Source of the DNA: Umezawaea tangerina
GTDB taxonomy: Bacteria > Actinomycetota > Actinomycetes > Mycobacteriales > Pseudonocardiaceae
Length of the DNA: 64,000 nucleotides
Direction of reading: 5' to 3'
Assembly: GCF_003002815.1 (NCBI RefSeq)
Contig: NZ_PVTF01000005.1
Location: 372,001 to 436,000 of the forward strand
Positions within the stretch are counted from its first letter, which is position 1. Each line of letters starts with the position of its first letter. Under the pieces are notes generated by a model. That model ran no database searches and was not told the DNA's origin. It was given only the letters and a program-made list of their open reading frames with translations. The position numbers and the translations under genes are program-made. Shown here in pieces: positions 25,957 to 34,046 of this stretch.

Positions 25957-27146
25957 GCCAGCGGTTCCGCCTTCACCCGCACCAGGCGACGAGCCGCCTC
26001 GGCGTTCGCGATCGCGTCCTCAGGGTCGTCACCGGTGCACAGCACGTAGCCCTGCCGGGAGTTGGACGACTCCAGCGACCGGAGTTCCTGCCCCGGCTCC
26101 AACGAGCACAGCACGCGCACCACGCCGCGCGCGCTCTCGGCCGACGCGACGTCCTGGACGTCCAGCACGCGCACGTTCTCGTAGCCGAAGAACCGGATCG
26201 CCGCGGCCGGCGCGACCGGGGTCCTGGCCGGTGCGGGCAGCCCGACCTGCCGGGCGATGCCCTCGGCCATCAGGTCGACGCCGCTGACCATCTCGCACAG
26301 CTCCCAGACCTGGTCGCCACCCACGCGGGTCTGGGACTCGATGAGCTTCGGCCCGGTCGCCGTCACGCGGATCTCGGTGTGCGCGGGGCCGGTCGTCTGG
26401 CCGATCAGGTCGAGGAAGTCGAGGATCAGGGTCTCCACCTGCGCGCGCACGACCGGGTCGAGGCGCGCGGGCACCTGGTGGCCCAGCTCGACGAACCTGG
26501 GCAGCGCGGTGGTCAGCTTCTCGGTGATCATCGCGATCTCGTGCACACCGTCCAACGAGATGGTCTCCACGCTGTACTCGGGACCGCTCAGGAACTCCTC
26601 CGCCAGCACGGCACCCGAGGCGGCGGCACTGGTCCACGCCCACCGCTCGTCCAACTCGTGCTCCGCCTCGACGACGAAGACGCCCTCGCTGAGCCCACCG
26701 TCCGTGGGCTTGAGCACGACGGGACCGCCACCGAGCTCGTGGAGGAACGCGCGGGCGTCCTCGACGGTCGCGCACACCCGATGCCGGACCGAGCTCAGGC
26801 CGTGCTCGTTGAGCAGCGCGCGCGTCCTCGTCTTGTCCCGCGTCGCCAGCACCGCGCGGAGGTTGTCACCCGCGATGCCGAGGTCACGGGCGATGCGGGA
26901 GGCGGGCTCCAGGCCGTACTCGGTGAACGACACCGTGGCGTCGAACGGATCGAGGGCGTGCCACGCCCGCGCGACCGCGGACAGCTCGCCGTGGTCGCGG
27001 TAGTCCAGCACCGCGTAGCGCGCGGCGCCGCGGAACTGCCGCTCGTCCACCATGCGCGGGATCTGCACCATCGAGTACCGCACCCCGAGCTTCTCCAGCT
27101 TGTCCAGAGTGGAGCTGGGCCCACCGACCACCAGAACGTGCTTCAC
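25953..27146 (-). CDS. ATP-grasp carboxylate-amine ligase
   Basis: A 397-residue ATP-grasp enzyme. An N-terminal Rossmann-like strand, KHVLVVGGPSSTLDKL, is followed by the ATP-binding core: FTEYGLEPA, VLKPTDGGLSEGV, EEFLSGPEYSVE, and the metal-binding HTEIRVTATGPKLIESQTRVGGD. The last carries the Glu and Arg residues of the family. Relatives join an amino acid or acyl acid to an amine via an acyl phosphate, as in dipeptide antibiotics. GTG 27146 sits behind GAGGAG. It follows a strong hairpin after the JmjC gene and is coupled to the exporter gene. I infer it forms an amide between two cluster building blocks, one perhaps hydrazine-derived. Confidence 0.92.
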   Translation of the reverse strand: MKHVLVVGGPSSTLDKLEKLGVRYSMVQIPRMVDERQFRGAARYAVLDYRDHGELSAVARAWHALDPFDATVSFTEYGLEPASRIARDLGIAGDNLRAVLATRDKTRTRALLNEHGLSSVRHRVCATVEDARAFLHELGGGPVVLKPTDGGLSEGVFVVEAEHELDERWAWTSAAASGAVLAEEFLSGPEYSVETISLDGVHEIAMITEKLTTALPRFVELGHQVPARLDPVVRAQVETLILDFLDLIGQTTGPAHTEIRVTATGPKLIESQTRVGGDQVWELCEMVSGVDLMAEGIARQVGLPAPARTPVAPAAAIRFFGYENVRVLDVQDVASAESARGVVRVLCSLEPGQELRSLESSNSRQGYVLCTGDDPEDAIANAEAARRLVRVKAEPLA

Positions 27147-27166
27147 GACGAATCTCCTCGGAAAGT

Positions 27167-27202
27167 CGAGTTCCCCGGACCCGTCGGGGTCCGGGGAACT
27201 CG
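27167..27202 (-). terminator. Perfect hairpin inside the operon
   Basis: CGAGTTCCCCGGACCC (27167-27182) and its exact complement (27187-27202) flank a 4-base loop. On the minus strand a short T run follows. It lies between the JmjC stop and the ATP-grasp start and would attenuate transcription into the last three genes, or protect the upstream mRNA from decay. Confidence 0.7.
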
Positions 27203-27207
27203 CGTGA

Positions 27208-28164
27208 CTACGGGCGCAGCCTCGACAGGTCGACACCCAGGCGGTCGGCGAACGCCCGGCTGCGGGACATCAGGACCGGCACCAGCTCCGGGTGCGTCTC
27301 CTTGACCTCGTCGAAGTTGAGCAGCAGCGCGAGCAGCTCGTTCATCCGCTGCTTCATGTGCACCCGCAGGTGCGCCTGGTCCAGGCACTTGCGACCGAGG
27401 CCGATCGAGTTCTCCAGCAACCGGATGCGGTGGAACCAGTTCGCCGGCAGGTACAGCAGGTCGCCCGGCATGAGGTCGAACTGGTGCAGCTGGGTCTCCG
27501 GGGAGCCGAGCAGGCCGTCCCAGTCCGGCTCGCCGTCCGCGCCCAGGCGCAGCTCGGCCTTCGGACCCATGACGTACCAGCGCTTCGAACCGACGATCTG
27601 CGCGTGCATCACGTCCACCGAGTACGAGTCCTGGTGCAGGCGGGTGACGCCGCCCTCCTGCCCCAGCCACAACTGGTGGTTGGTGGACGCCTTCTCGCCG
27701 TAGAGGTCCTGCCGGAAGTCGTACCGCGCGACCTCCAGCTCGGGCATGTCGGCCGCGATCTGCGGCGCGGTCGTCTGGTAGTACCACTCCTGCAGGTACA
27801 GGGGCGACTCCGTGTTGCCCTCGTTCTCCTTCAGCAGCGTGACGAACTCGGGGAACGTGACCGTGCGCGCTTCCTTCGAGCTGTAGCTGTTGACGGTGAC
27901 CTGGACGTCCGGGCACCGCTGCGCGAGGTGCTCGAAGGACCAGGTCTGCACCGACGGCCAGTCCTTGACGAAGCCCTTGAGCACGACCGGGCGGAGCCGC
28001 TCGCGGTACTCCCGGTCGAACTCCTCCTTCGACAGGCCGCTGCGCGTCTCCAGGACGGGCGCCGAGGCCAGTGCGTCCGCGAGGGGGCCTGCCTGGAAGC
28101 CCGCCTCGACGGCGTCCTGGCTCTCCCGGTCATGGCGTCGGAGAATGTTGTCCTCGATGACCAC
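27208..28164 (-). CDS. JmjC/cupin_8 Fe(II)/2-oxoglutarate-type oxygenase
   Basis: 318 residues from GTG 28164, which sits behind AGGAAGG; a TTG at 28185 overlaps the previous stop. The jelly-roll core shows the metal ligands His-x-Asp in TRLHQDSYSVDVMHAQIVGSKRWYVMGP (near residue 175) and the distal His in YLPANWFHRIRLLENSIGL (near 245). It is preceded by the LRPVVLKGFVKDWPS entry motif typical of cupin_8 hydroxylases. Such enzymes hydroxylate amino-acid or peptide substrates or desaturate small molecules. In this operon it is a candidate for oxidising an amino acid, or the N-N unit to a hydrazone or related state. It lies 17 bp after the hydrolase gene. Confidence 0.92.
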   Translation of the reverse strand: MVIEDNILRRHDRESQDAVEAGFQAGPLADALASAPVLETRSGLSKEEFDREYRERLRPVVLKGFVKDWPSVQTWSFEHLAQRCPDVQVTVNSYSSKEARTVTFPEFVTLLKENEGNTESPLYLQEWYYQTTAPQIAADMPELEVARYDFRQDLYGEKASTNHQLWLGQEGGVTRLHQDSYSVDVMHAQIVGSKRWYVMGPKAELRLGADGEPDWDGLLGSPETQLHQFDLMPGDLLYLPANWFHRIRLLENSIGLGRKCLDQAHLRVHMKQRMNELLALLLNFDEVKETHPELVPVLMSRSRAFADRLGVDLSRLRP

Positions 28165-28181
28165 TCGATTGCCTTCCTGTG

Positions 28182-28889
28182 TCAACGGCGTGGGACGGAT
28201 GCGGAAACGACCTGGAGGATCGCCTTGTGGACGTCTTCCAGGATGGAGTCCTGTGCGGGCAGCCAGCGGTGGACGAAGTGGTCGCAGTCGAGCTCGACGA
28301 CCTCGACGGAACGGGCTTTCACCGCGTTCGTCACGTATCCGTCCACGACGTCGGCGGGCACGACCTGGTCGTGCACGGCCGAGATGACCAGCAGGTCGCC
28401 GTCGAACTCCCGGATGCCCGCGAACGCGGGGGAATCCGGGTGGTTGCCCGGTTTGGCGAGCGTGTCGTAGAAGCGGTCGTCGTCCGAGCCCGCCGGGTAC
28501 GCGGCGGGCACGAACAGGACCAGCGCGCGTGGCCGCAGCTCGGGCACGAGCGCGGCACCGAGGTGCGCCCCCATGCTGGTGCCGATCAGCACCGGCGCCT
28601 CGTCGGCGCCCAGCTGGGCGGCCGCCGCCCGTGACTCCGCGAGCCGGATGCCCAGCGTCGACTCCTCCAGCACCCCGGTGCTGTCCCCGTTCCCGGAGAA
28701 CTCGAAGGTCAGCGATCCGTGGCCGTGCTCGGCGAGCTCGTCGAGCAGGTAGCGGACGCCGTGCCGGTCCGCGGTGGGCCCGAGTCCGTGCAGGTGCACG
28801 ACGCTCGGCGCGCGTCCGTCGTCGCCGAGGACCTTCGTCGCCGCGAGCCGGTGCTCACCGACGACGAACGTCAGTTCTTCCGTGTTCAT
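28182..28889 (-). CDS. Alpha/beta hydrolase
   Basis: A 235-residue serine hydrolase. The oxyanion region is HLHGLGPTADRHG, the nucleophile elbow is IGTSMGAHLG (Ser near 104), Asp is in VISAVHDQVVP (near 171) and His is in ELDCDHFVHRW (near 205), so the triad is complete. There is no signal peptide, so it is cytosolic. It sits between the GNAT and JmjC genes with 17-21 bp gaps. No thioesterase domain is present in the NRPS genes, so it could serve as an editing or release thioesterase, or hydrolyse an acyl intermediate of the hydrazine branch. Both are inference. Confidence 0.9.
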   Translation of the reverse strand: MNTEELTFVVGEHRLAATKVLGDDGRAPSVVHLHGLGPTADRHGVRYLLDELAEHGHGSLTFEFSGNGDSTGVLEESTLGIRLAESRAAAAQLGADEAPVLIGTSMGAHLGAALVPELRPRALVLFVPAAYPAGSDDDRFYDTLAKPGNHPDSPAFAGIREFDGDLLVISAVHDQVVPADVVDGYVTNAVKARSVEVVELDCDHFVHRWLPAQDSILEDVHKAILQVVSASVPRR

Positions 28890-28910
28890 TGTCCTCCCCC
28901 AGATCTCACT

Positions 28911-29504
28911 TCACGTGCTGAGCGCGGAAAACCGCTCCTGCCGCACGGATGGCCACTCGTTGCGCAGGATGCTGTAGTAGACGACGTCGCGACGACGGCC
29001 ACCCGGCATGTAGTTGAAGCTGCGCAGCACGCCTTCCTCGGTCGCGCCGATCCCCTTGAGCCCGTCGCGGGCGCCGGTGTTCAGCACGTCGGTCTTGAAC
29101 TCGACCCGCTCGCAGCCGAGCTCGTCGAACGCGTGGTCCAGCAGCGCGAGCTTGGCCCCGCGGTTGACGCCGGTCCGCCGCGCCTGCGGAGCCACCCACG
29201 ACCAGCCGATCTCCAGCCTGCGGTCGGCCTCGTTGAGGTTGCCGTAGGCGGAGCTCCCCATGACCTGACCGGTCTCGCGGTCGATGATGGCGAACACGAT
29301 GCGGGTCCCCGTGAGCGTGTCGCGCACCGACGTCTCGATGAACTGGTCGAGATCGTCCTGCGTCGCGATCCGGGACACGAAGTACGTCCAGATGCTCTCG
29401 TCGAAGGAGATGCGCCCGAACGCCTCCCTGTCGGCGATCCGCACCCGGCGCAGCTCGACCCTGCTGTTGGTGAGGACCAGGTCCTTGAACTTGTCCCAGC
29501 TCAT
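28911..29504 (-). CDS. GNAT N-acyltransferase (RimJ/RimL-like)
   Basis: A 197-residue acetyltransferase of the RimJ type (Acetyltransf_3): VELRRVRIADREAF, GSSAYGNLNEADRRLEIGWSWVAPQARRTGVNRGAKLALLDHAFDELGCERVEFKTDVLN and a C-terminal RNEWPSVR. ATG 29504 overlaps the ligase stop (ATGA). In triacsin-type hydrazinoacetate clusters a GNAT enzyme beside the ligase acylates the distal nitrogen of hydrazinoacetic acid (succinyl in triacsin). The same neighbour relation here suggests N-acylation of hydrazinoacetate. The acyl donor cannot be told from sequence. Confidence 0.9.
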   Translation of the reverse strand: MSWDKFKDLVLTNSRVELRRVRIADREAFGRISFDESIWTYFVSRIATQDDLDQFIETSVRDTLTGTRIVFAIIDRETGQVMGSSAYGNLNEADRRLEIGWSWVAPQARRTGVNRGAKLALLDHAFDELGCERVEFKTDVLNTGARDGLKGIGATEEGVLRSFNYMPGGRRRDVVYYSILRNEWPSVRQERFSALST

Positions 29505-31048
29505 TCGTGCTCCTTGACTTGCTCGATGACCAGCGGGGAGGCGTCGTCGGGCAACGTCCCCGTGTAGATCGACTCCAGCTCGGCGGCGTAGCGGGCGTGG
29601 ATGTCCTTGCGCCGCGGCTTGAACTGGCCGGTGAGCATCCCGTTCTCGATGGAGAACCGCTCCGCCGCGAGCACGACCGCCTGGACGCGTTGCTCCGCCA
29701 GCAGTCCTCCGTTCATCGACCCGATGAACCGGCGCAGGTCGTCCACGTCGACGTCGGGCGAAGCGGGCGACACGACCGCGGAGAGGAACTGCCTTCCGCT
29801 GCCGTGCAGCACGCACTCGTGGACGGCCGGGTGCTCGCGCAGCAGGTGCTCGACCATCGGCGCGAGCACGTTGTACCCGGTGCCCAGCGCGATGACGTCG
29901 TCCACCCGGCCCTGCACGAACAGGAAGCCGTCGTCGTCGACGTACCCGACGTCGTAGGTCTTCACCTCACCGGTCGGCAGGAACGTCTTCTCGTTCACCC
30001 CCGGCGCCGACCAGGTGTACCTGGTGTTGATCGGGTGCACGCTGCCGACGATGAGCACACCGTCCCGGTCGAACCGGACCCTCTTGCCCGGCAGCACCTT
30101 GCCGACGCTGCCGAGCCGGAACGCCCCAGGGTGGTTCTTCGAGACGATGCACGTCTCGTTGAGCCCGTACCCCTCGTACAGCGGCACCCCGTTGTGGTTG
30201 AAGAACTCCAGCACGGCGCGGCTCGCCGGGGCGGAACCGGTCCACAGGTAGCGGACGCGGCCGCCGAGCCACTTCTGGATCACCTCGGTGTCGGGGGTGA
30301 CGTCGGTGGCCTCGATGCGCGTCTTCACGTCCTCGTAGAAGCCGGGCACGCCCATGATGACGGTCGGCGCCGCGAGCTGCGCCACGTCCAGGACGTCGTC
30401 GACGGACGCGAGCGTGACGTCGTGCCCGAAGACCAGCGCGGAGTAGATCCAGTACCGCTGCTGGAGGAACCAGTTGCCGAGGAACACCAGCAGGTTGTCG
30501 CCGTCACCGTGGGCGAACATGTCCTGCGTCGCGGCCAGCGCGCTGTTGACGCTGGCCACGGTCGCCTCAAGACCTTTCGGCATGCCGGTGCTGCCGGAGG
30601 TGAACTTGATCGCGCAGATGTCGGCGCCGTCGTAGCCGGTGTGCAGGGGCTCGCACTCCACGCCGTCGCCCGCCCAGTCGGCGATGACGGCGATGTCGAA
30701 GAACACGCGCCCGTCGCCGTCCGCCGAGTCGGTGAACAGCACGGAGAGACCGAAGTCGCGCACGACCTCCTCGGGGTCGAAGCGCCCCGGTTCGAACCCC
30801 GCCGTGACGGCGCCGAGCTTGAGCACCGCGATGTCGAGCAGCACCCACTCGAAGCTGTTGCGGGCCATGATGCCGACCCGGTCGCGGCGGCCGATCCCGA
30901 GTTCCCGCAACCGCAGCGCCACCGCGGTGGCCCGTGCGTCGACCTCGGCCATCGTCGACGACCTGAGCCCGCCCTCGCGCGGGTAGTGGAACCAGTGCCG
31001 GGTGTCGGTGTTGCGCTGCAAAGCGATCGCGTTGACGACGTCGTGCAT
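29501..31048 (-). CDS. AMP-forming acyl ligase, probable hydrazinoacetate activation
   Basis: A 515-residue ANL-superfamily ligase. Core motifs are KFTSGSTGMPKG (near residue 150), YEGYGLNETCIVS, the YDVGYVDDDGFLFVQGRVDD hinge and the C-terminal MLTGQFKPRRKDIHARY with the catalytic Lys. It is a stand-alone enzyme with no fused carrier domain, closer to acyl-CoA/fatty-acyl-AMP ligases than to NRPS A domains. ATG 31048 overlaps the stop of the cupin-synthetase gene (TGATG) and its own stop overlaps the GNAT start. By analogy with triacsin and azaserine pathways it may load hydrazinoacetic acid, free or acylated, on a carrier. The substrate is inference. Confidence 0.9.
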   Translation of the reverse strand: MHDVVNAIALQRNTDTRHWFHYPREGGLRSSTMAEVDARATAVALRLRELGIGRRDRVGIMARNSFEWVLLDIAVLKLGAVTAGFEPGRFDPEEVVRDFGLSVLFTDSADGDGRVFFDIAVIADWAGDGVECEPLHTGYDGADICAIKFTSGSTGMPKGLEATVASVNSALAATQDMFAHGDGDNLLVFLGNWFLQQRYWIYSALVFGHDVTLASVDDVLDVAQLAAPTVIMGVPGFYEDVKTRIEATDVTPDTEVIQKWLGGRVRYLWTGSAPASRAVLEFFNHNGVPLYEGYGLNETCIVSKNHPGAFRLGSVGKVLPGKRVRFDRDGVLIVGSVHPINTRYTWSAPGVNEKTFLPTGEVKTYDVGYVDDDGFLFVQGRVDDVIALGTGYNVLAPMVEHLLREHPAVHECVLHGSGRQFLSAVVSPASPDVDVDDLRRFIGSMNGGLLAEQRVQAVVLAAERFSIENGMLTGQFKPRRKDIHARYAAELESIYTGTLPDDASPLVIEQVKEHE

Positions 31049-33021
31049 CAGGCGTCCTTCCCGCGGAAGAAGGTGATCCCGAGGTCGATCGGCGTGCCCG
31101 CCGGGACCAGTTCGACCGTGGTGGGCCAGGTGGCGGGCCCAGACAGGCCGAGCGCCGCGGTGAGCCGGGTGGAGAAGCCCGGCATGACCGGTGCCGCGAC
31201 GCTCGCCAGCAACCGCGCGGCGGCCAGTTCGAGCGCGACGGCGCTGCGGGTCTCGTCCTTCCAGGTGTCGATGCCCGCCACCTGGTGCTCCAGTTCGCTG
31301 AATTGGCGCACGTCCCGCACGATGCCGTCCAGCTCGGCGGCGGCGCGGTTCAGCGAGAAGCCGTCCGCGCCGAGGCTTCCGGTGACCGCGGCCAGCCGGG
31401 TGGCCAGCCTGTCGAGGAACGCGACGTGCTCGGGCGTCCACACGCCCGCGTCCGGCACGACGCCGCCGTACCACTCGCGCACCCGCCCGTCGAGCTCGTG
31501 CAGCCAGCGCTGCCACGAGCCGATCAGGGTGTCGTCGAGCACCTGGTCGTACCGGTCCGGGTCGAAGTTCGTCCGCCTGCCCTCGGACCGCGTGCCGGCC
31601 AGGAAGTAGCGGACCGCGTCGACGCTCTCCGGCGTCAGCACCTCCTTGCCCCAGATGGCGTGCTTGCGGCTGGTGGAGAACTTCTCGTCGCGCAGCAGCA
31701 GGAACTCGTTGACGTGGTAGTCGATGTCGGGCTGCCAGGACGGGAACACGAGCCCGTAGAGCACCGGGTAGAGCAGCGAGTGGTAGAAGCTGTTGTCGTA
31801 GCCGAAGAAGTGGACGATCTTCCAGTCCTGGTCGGGCGCGTCGGCCCGCCACCCGGTGTCGAGCTTCCTGCCTAGCACCTCGATGCCGTGCAGGAACCCG
31901 TACGCCATCTCCGGCCACACCCAGATGACCTGACCGTCCACGGCGGACTCCGCCGGGGGCACGCCCCACGGCGAGGGGTGGGTCACCGGCAGCTCGAACT
32001 GCTCACGGGCGAACACCCGGTGGGTCAGCTCGCGCAGCCGCGCGGGCACCCGGCCGAGGTTGTGGTGGGCGGCGACCTCCTTGCGGAACTCGTGCAGCGG
32101 CAACGAGTACCGGGTCGCCACGCCCTGCCCGGCGGGCTTCCCGGTGCGCCGCGTGCGCGGGTCGACCAGGTCGGCGCAGAGGTTCGGTTCTCCGCACTCC
32201 TCGCAGATGTTGCCGTTCGTGCCGCTGCCGCAGCCGGGGCAGCCTCCGGACACACCCACCTCGTAGAGGTATTCGCCGGTCTCGTCGTCGAGCAGCGCGG
32301 GGGCCTCCAGCGGCCGCACCGCGCCGGACTCGACCACACGGGAGAAGAAGCGCCGCAAGCCCTCGCGGTAGGTCTCGTCCGCGTTCGTGGCCGTGTACTG
32401 CTCGACCTCGACGTCCATCATCCGAAGCGTCTCGGCGATCTCGGCGGAGAAGTGCGCCGCCGTCTCCGCCGGGGTCTTCCCGTCGCGCTCGGCGCGGTCG
32501 ACGACGTAGCTCTGGTAGTCGTCGCTGCCGGTGAGGTGCCAGGCGTTCACGCCGTTCGACCGCTGGAACCGGACGAACGCGTCCGCGCCGAGGTACGGCC
32601 CGGACAGGTGCCCGAGGTGCAGGTCGCCGTTCGGCGTCGGAGGCGTGGAGAACACGAAGACGGGGCGGTCGCCGAACCGGCTCCTGCCCGCGGCCTTCGC
32701 GGTGGCCTCGGCGGGGTCTCGCCAGTACAGGTCGAAGAAGACCAGGTCCTCCTCGCCGGTGTTCTCGATGACGTGGGTCTCGAACGGCTCGAACCGCACG
32801 ACGGTGCCGGGCGCGACCGGGCTGCGCCTGTTGTCGACGACCAGCTCGCCCGTGCCGCGGACGATGACGAAGACCTCGGTCTCGTCGTGCTGGTGCGGAT
32901 CGCTGGTCGCGCCGGGAACGACCCGGCCCCAGCCCGCGCCGGGTCCGAACCCGGACTCCGAGCTCATGTCGATGCCGAACGCCTTGGACAGGTCGTCGGG
33001 GTGGTACTGGCTGACGATCAC
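31048..33021 (-). CDS. Cupin-MetRS fusion, hydrazine synthetase (Spb40 type)
   Basis: 657 residues. Residues 1-110 form a cupin (DPHQHDETEVFVIVRGTG and FEPFETHVIENTG with metal-ligand His and Glu). The rest is a class I methionyl-tRNA-synthetase-like domain: HIGH-type HLGH near 138, a four-Cys zinc knuckle CPGCG...CEECG near 257-275, and a KMSKS-type KFSTSR near 447. This fusion is the known hydrazine synthetase. The synthetase part activates an amino acid (glycine in the s56-p1 pathway) and esterifies it to N6-hydroxylysine. The cupin part then rearranges the ester to an N-N bond, giving N6-(carboxymethylamino)lysine. GTG 33021 follows AAAGGACC and overlaps the DAO stop. It is not a housekeeping MetRS: the cupin and its hydroxylase and oxidase neighbours set it apart. 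Confidence 0.95.
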   Translation of the reverse strand: MIVSQYHPDDLSKAFGIDMSSESGFGPGAGWGRVVPGATSDPHQHDETEVFVIVRGTGELVVDNRRSPVAPGTVVRFEPFETHVIENTGEEDLVFFDLYWRDPAEATAKAAGRSRFGDRPVFVFSTPPTPNGDLHLGHLSGPYLGADAFVRFQRSNGVNAWHLTGSDDYQSYVVDRAERDGKTPAETAAHFSAEIAETLRMMDVEVEQYTATNADETYREGLRRFFSRVVESGAVRPLEAPALLDDETGEYLYEVGVSGGCPGCGSGTNGNICEECGEPNLCADLVDPRTRRTGKPAGQGVATRYSLPLHEFRKEVAAHHNLGRVPARLRELTHRVFAREQFELPVTHPSPWGVPPAESAVDGQVIWVWPEMAYGFLHGIEVLGRKLDTGWRADAPDQDWKIVHFFGYDNSFYHSLLYPVLYGLVFPSWQPDIDYHVNEFLLLRDEKFSTSRKHAIWGKEVLTPESVDAVRYFLAGTRSEGRRTNFDPDRYDQVLDDTLIGSWQRWLHELDGRVREWYGGVVPDAGVWTPEHVAFLDRLATRLAAVTGSLGADGFSLNRAAAELDGIVRDVRQFSELEHQVAGIDTWKDETRSAVALELAAARLLASVAAPVMPGFSTRLTAALGLSGPATWPTTVELVPAGTPIDLGITFFRGKDA

Positions 33022-34046
33022 GCGCTGGTCCTTTGTCCTGATCCGATGCGGAGTAGGTCGGCGGTCTCCGCCGCCACGGCCGGGGCCAACCGGTAGCCGG
33101 AGCCGTTCGCCGCACCCGCGAACACGACCCGACCGCTCCGGTCGACCGTGCGCACGAGCGGTTCCCCGGTGGGGCTGTAGGCGTCGCAGAACACCCGACC
33201 GGACGTGGTGTGCTCGACGAGCGGTGGCGCGAGCAGTCCGAGCACCTCACGTCCTTCGGTGAGCGCCTGTTCGCCGAGTCCGTCGGTGAACTCGTCGGGC
33301 ACCACGTCCCACCGCAGGCTCGTGTAGCTGAAGAGCTGGTGGCCCCGGTGCGCCATGGGCAGCAGGAACGCGTCGACGTCCTGGAACACGACGAGGCGGT
33401 CCCCCGCGGCGGGCACCTGGTCGACGTGCAGCGCGACCACCTGCTTCACCCGCACGCCCAGCGGTTCGACGAGCTCGCGCCAAGCGGGCGCGTGCACCCA
33501 CGGACCGGGCGCGATGACGACCCGTCCCGCGAGCAACGACTCGCCGGTGCCCAACCGGAGCCGCACCCCGTCCAGTCCCGGCTCGACGGCCGTCACCGCG
33601 ACACCCTCGCGGAACTTGACCCGCGACCGCAGCTCCCCGGCGAGCACCGTGGTCAGCGCGCCGACATCGGCGTAGTGGCACCCGAGCACGTCCCAGGCGC
33701 CGTCCGACCGCTCGACGAGCCCTGCCAGGTCCAGGTACGCGCCCGTCACGGCCGCGGCGTCCTCGGACACCACCGACGCGGCGAGCGGGAAGATCGGCAG
33801 CGCCGGGTCGGCCTCCTTCAGCCGCTCGTAGTAGCGGTGGCTGTACTCGGTCATCCGCCGCACTCGCCGGGTGGCTCCACGGGGGAAGTGCACGCCCGCG
33901 GAACGCCTGCTGGCCCCCGACCCGACGATGTCGCGGTCGAGCAGGGTCACCGCGAGATGCGGTGCCCGCCCGGTCAGCTCCCGCGCGATGAGGCAACCCA
34001 CGATTCCGCCGCCCACGACGGCGACGTCGACGTCGTGCCCGCTCAT
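33018..34046 (-). CDS. FAD-dependent oxidase, DAO family (Spb39 type)
   Basis: A 342-residue flavoprotein. The dinucleotide fold is VDVAVVGGGIVGCLIARELT at the N-terminus and DAO-type sequences follow (GVHFPRGATRRVRRMTEYSHRYYERL, APGPWVHAPAW). The C-terminal FAD contact is VVFAGAANGSGYRLAPAVA. In the s56-p1 pathway this partner cleaves N6-(carboxymethylamino)lysine oxidatively, releasing hydrazinoacetic acid and 2-aminoadipate semialdehyde. ATG 34046 overlaps the hydroxylase stop (ATGA), and its own stop overlaps the fusion-gene start (GTGA), so the three enzymes are tightly coupled. Confidence 0.93.
   Translation of the reverse strand: MSGHDVDVAVVGGGIVGCLIARELTGRAPHLAVTLLDRDIVGSGASRRSAGVHFPRGATRRVRRMTEYSHRYYERLKEADPALPIFPLAASVVSEDAAAVTGAYLDLAGLVERSDGAWDVLGCHYADVGALTTVLAGELRSRVKFREGVAVTAVEPGLDGVRLRLGTGESLLAGRVVIAPGPWVHAPAWRELVEPLGVRVKQVVALHVDQVPAAGDRLVVFQDVDAFLLPMAHRGHQLFSYTSLRWDVVPDEFTDGLGEQALTEGREVLGLLAPPLVEHTTSGRVFCDAYSPTGEPLVRTVDRSGRVVFAGAANGSGYRLAPAVAAETADLLRIGSGQRTSA

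Noticed and set aside
31048-33021. Housekeeping methionyl-tRNA synthetase
   Set aside because: The N-terminal cupin and the overlapping N-hydroxylase and DAO genes identify the hydrazine synthetase type instead.
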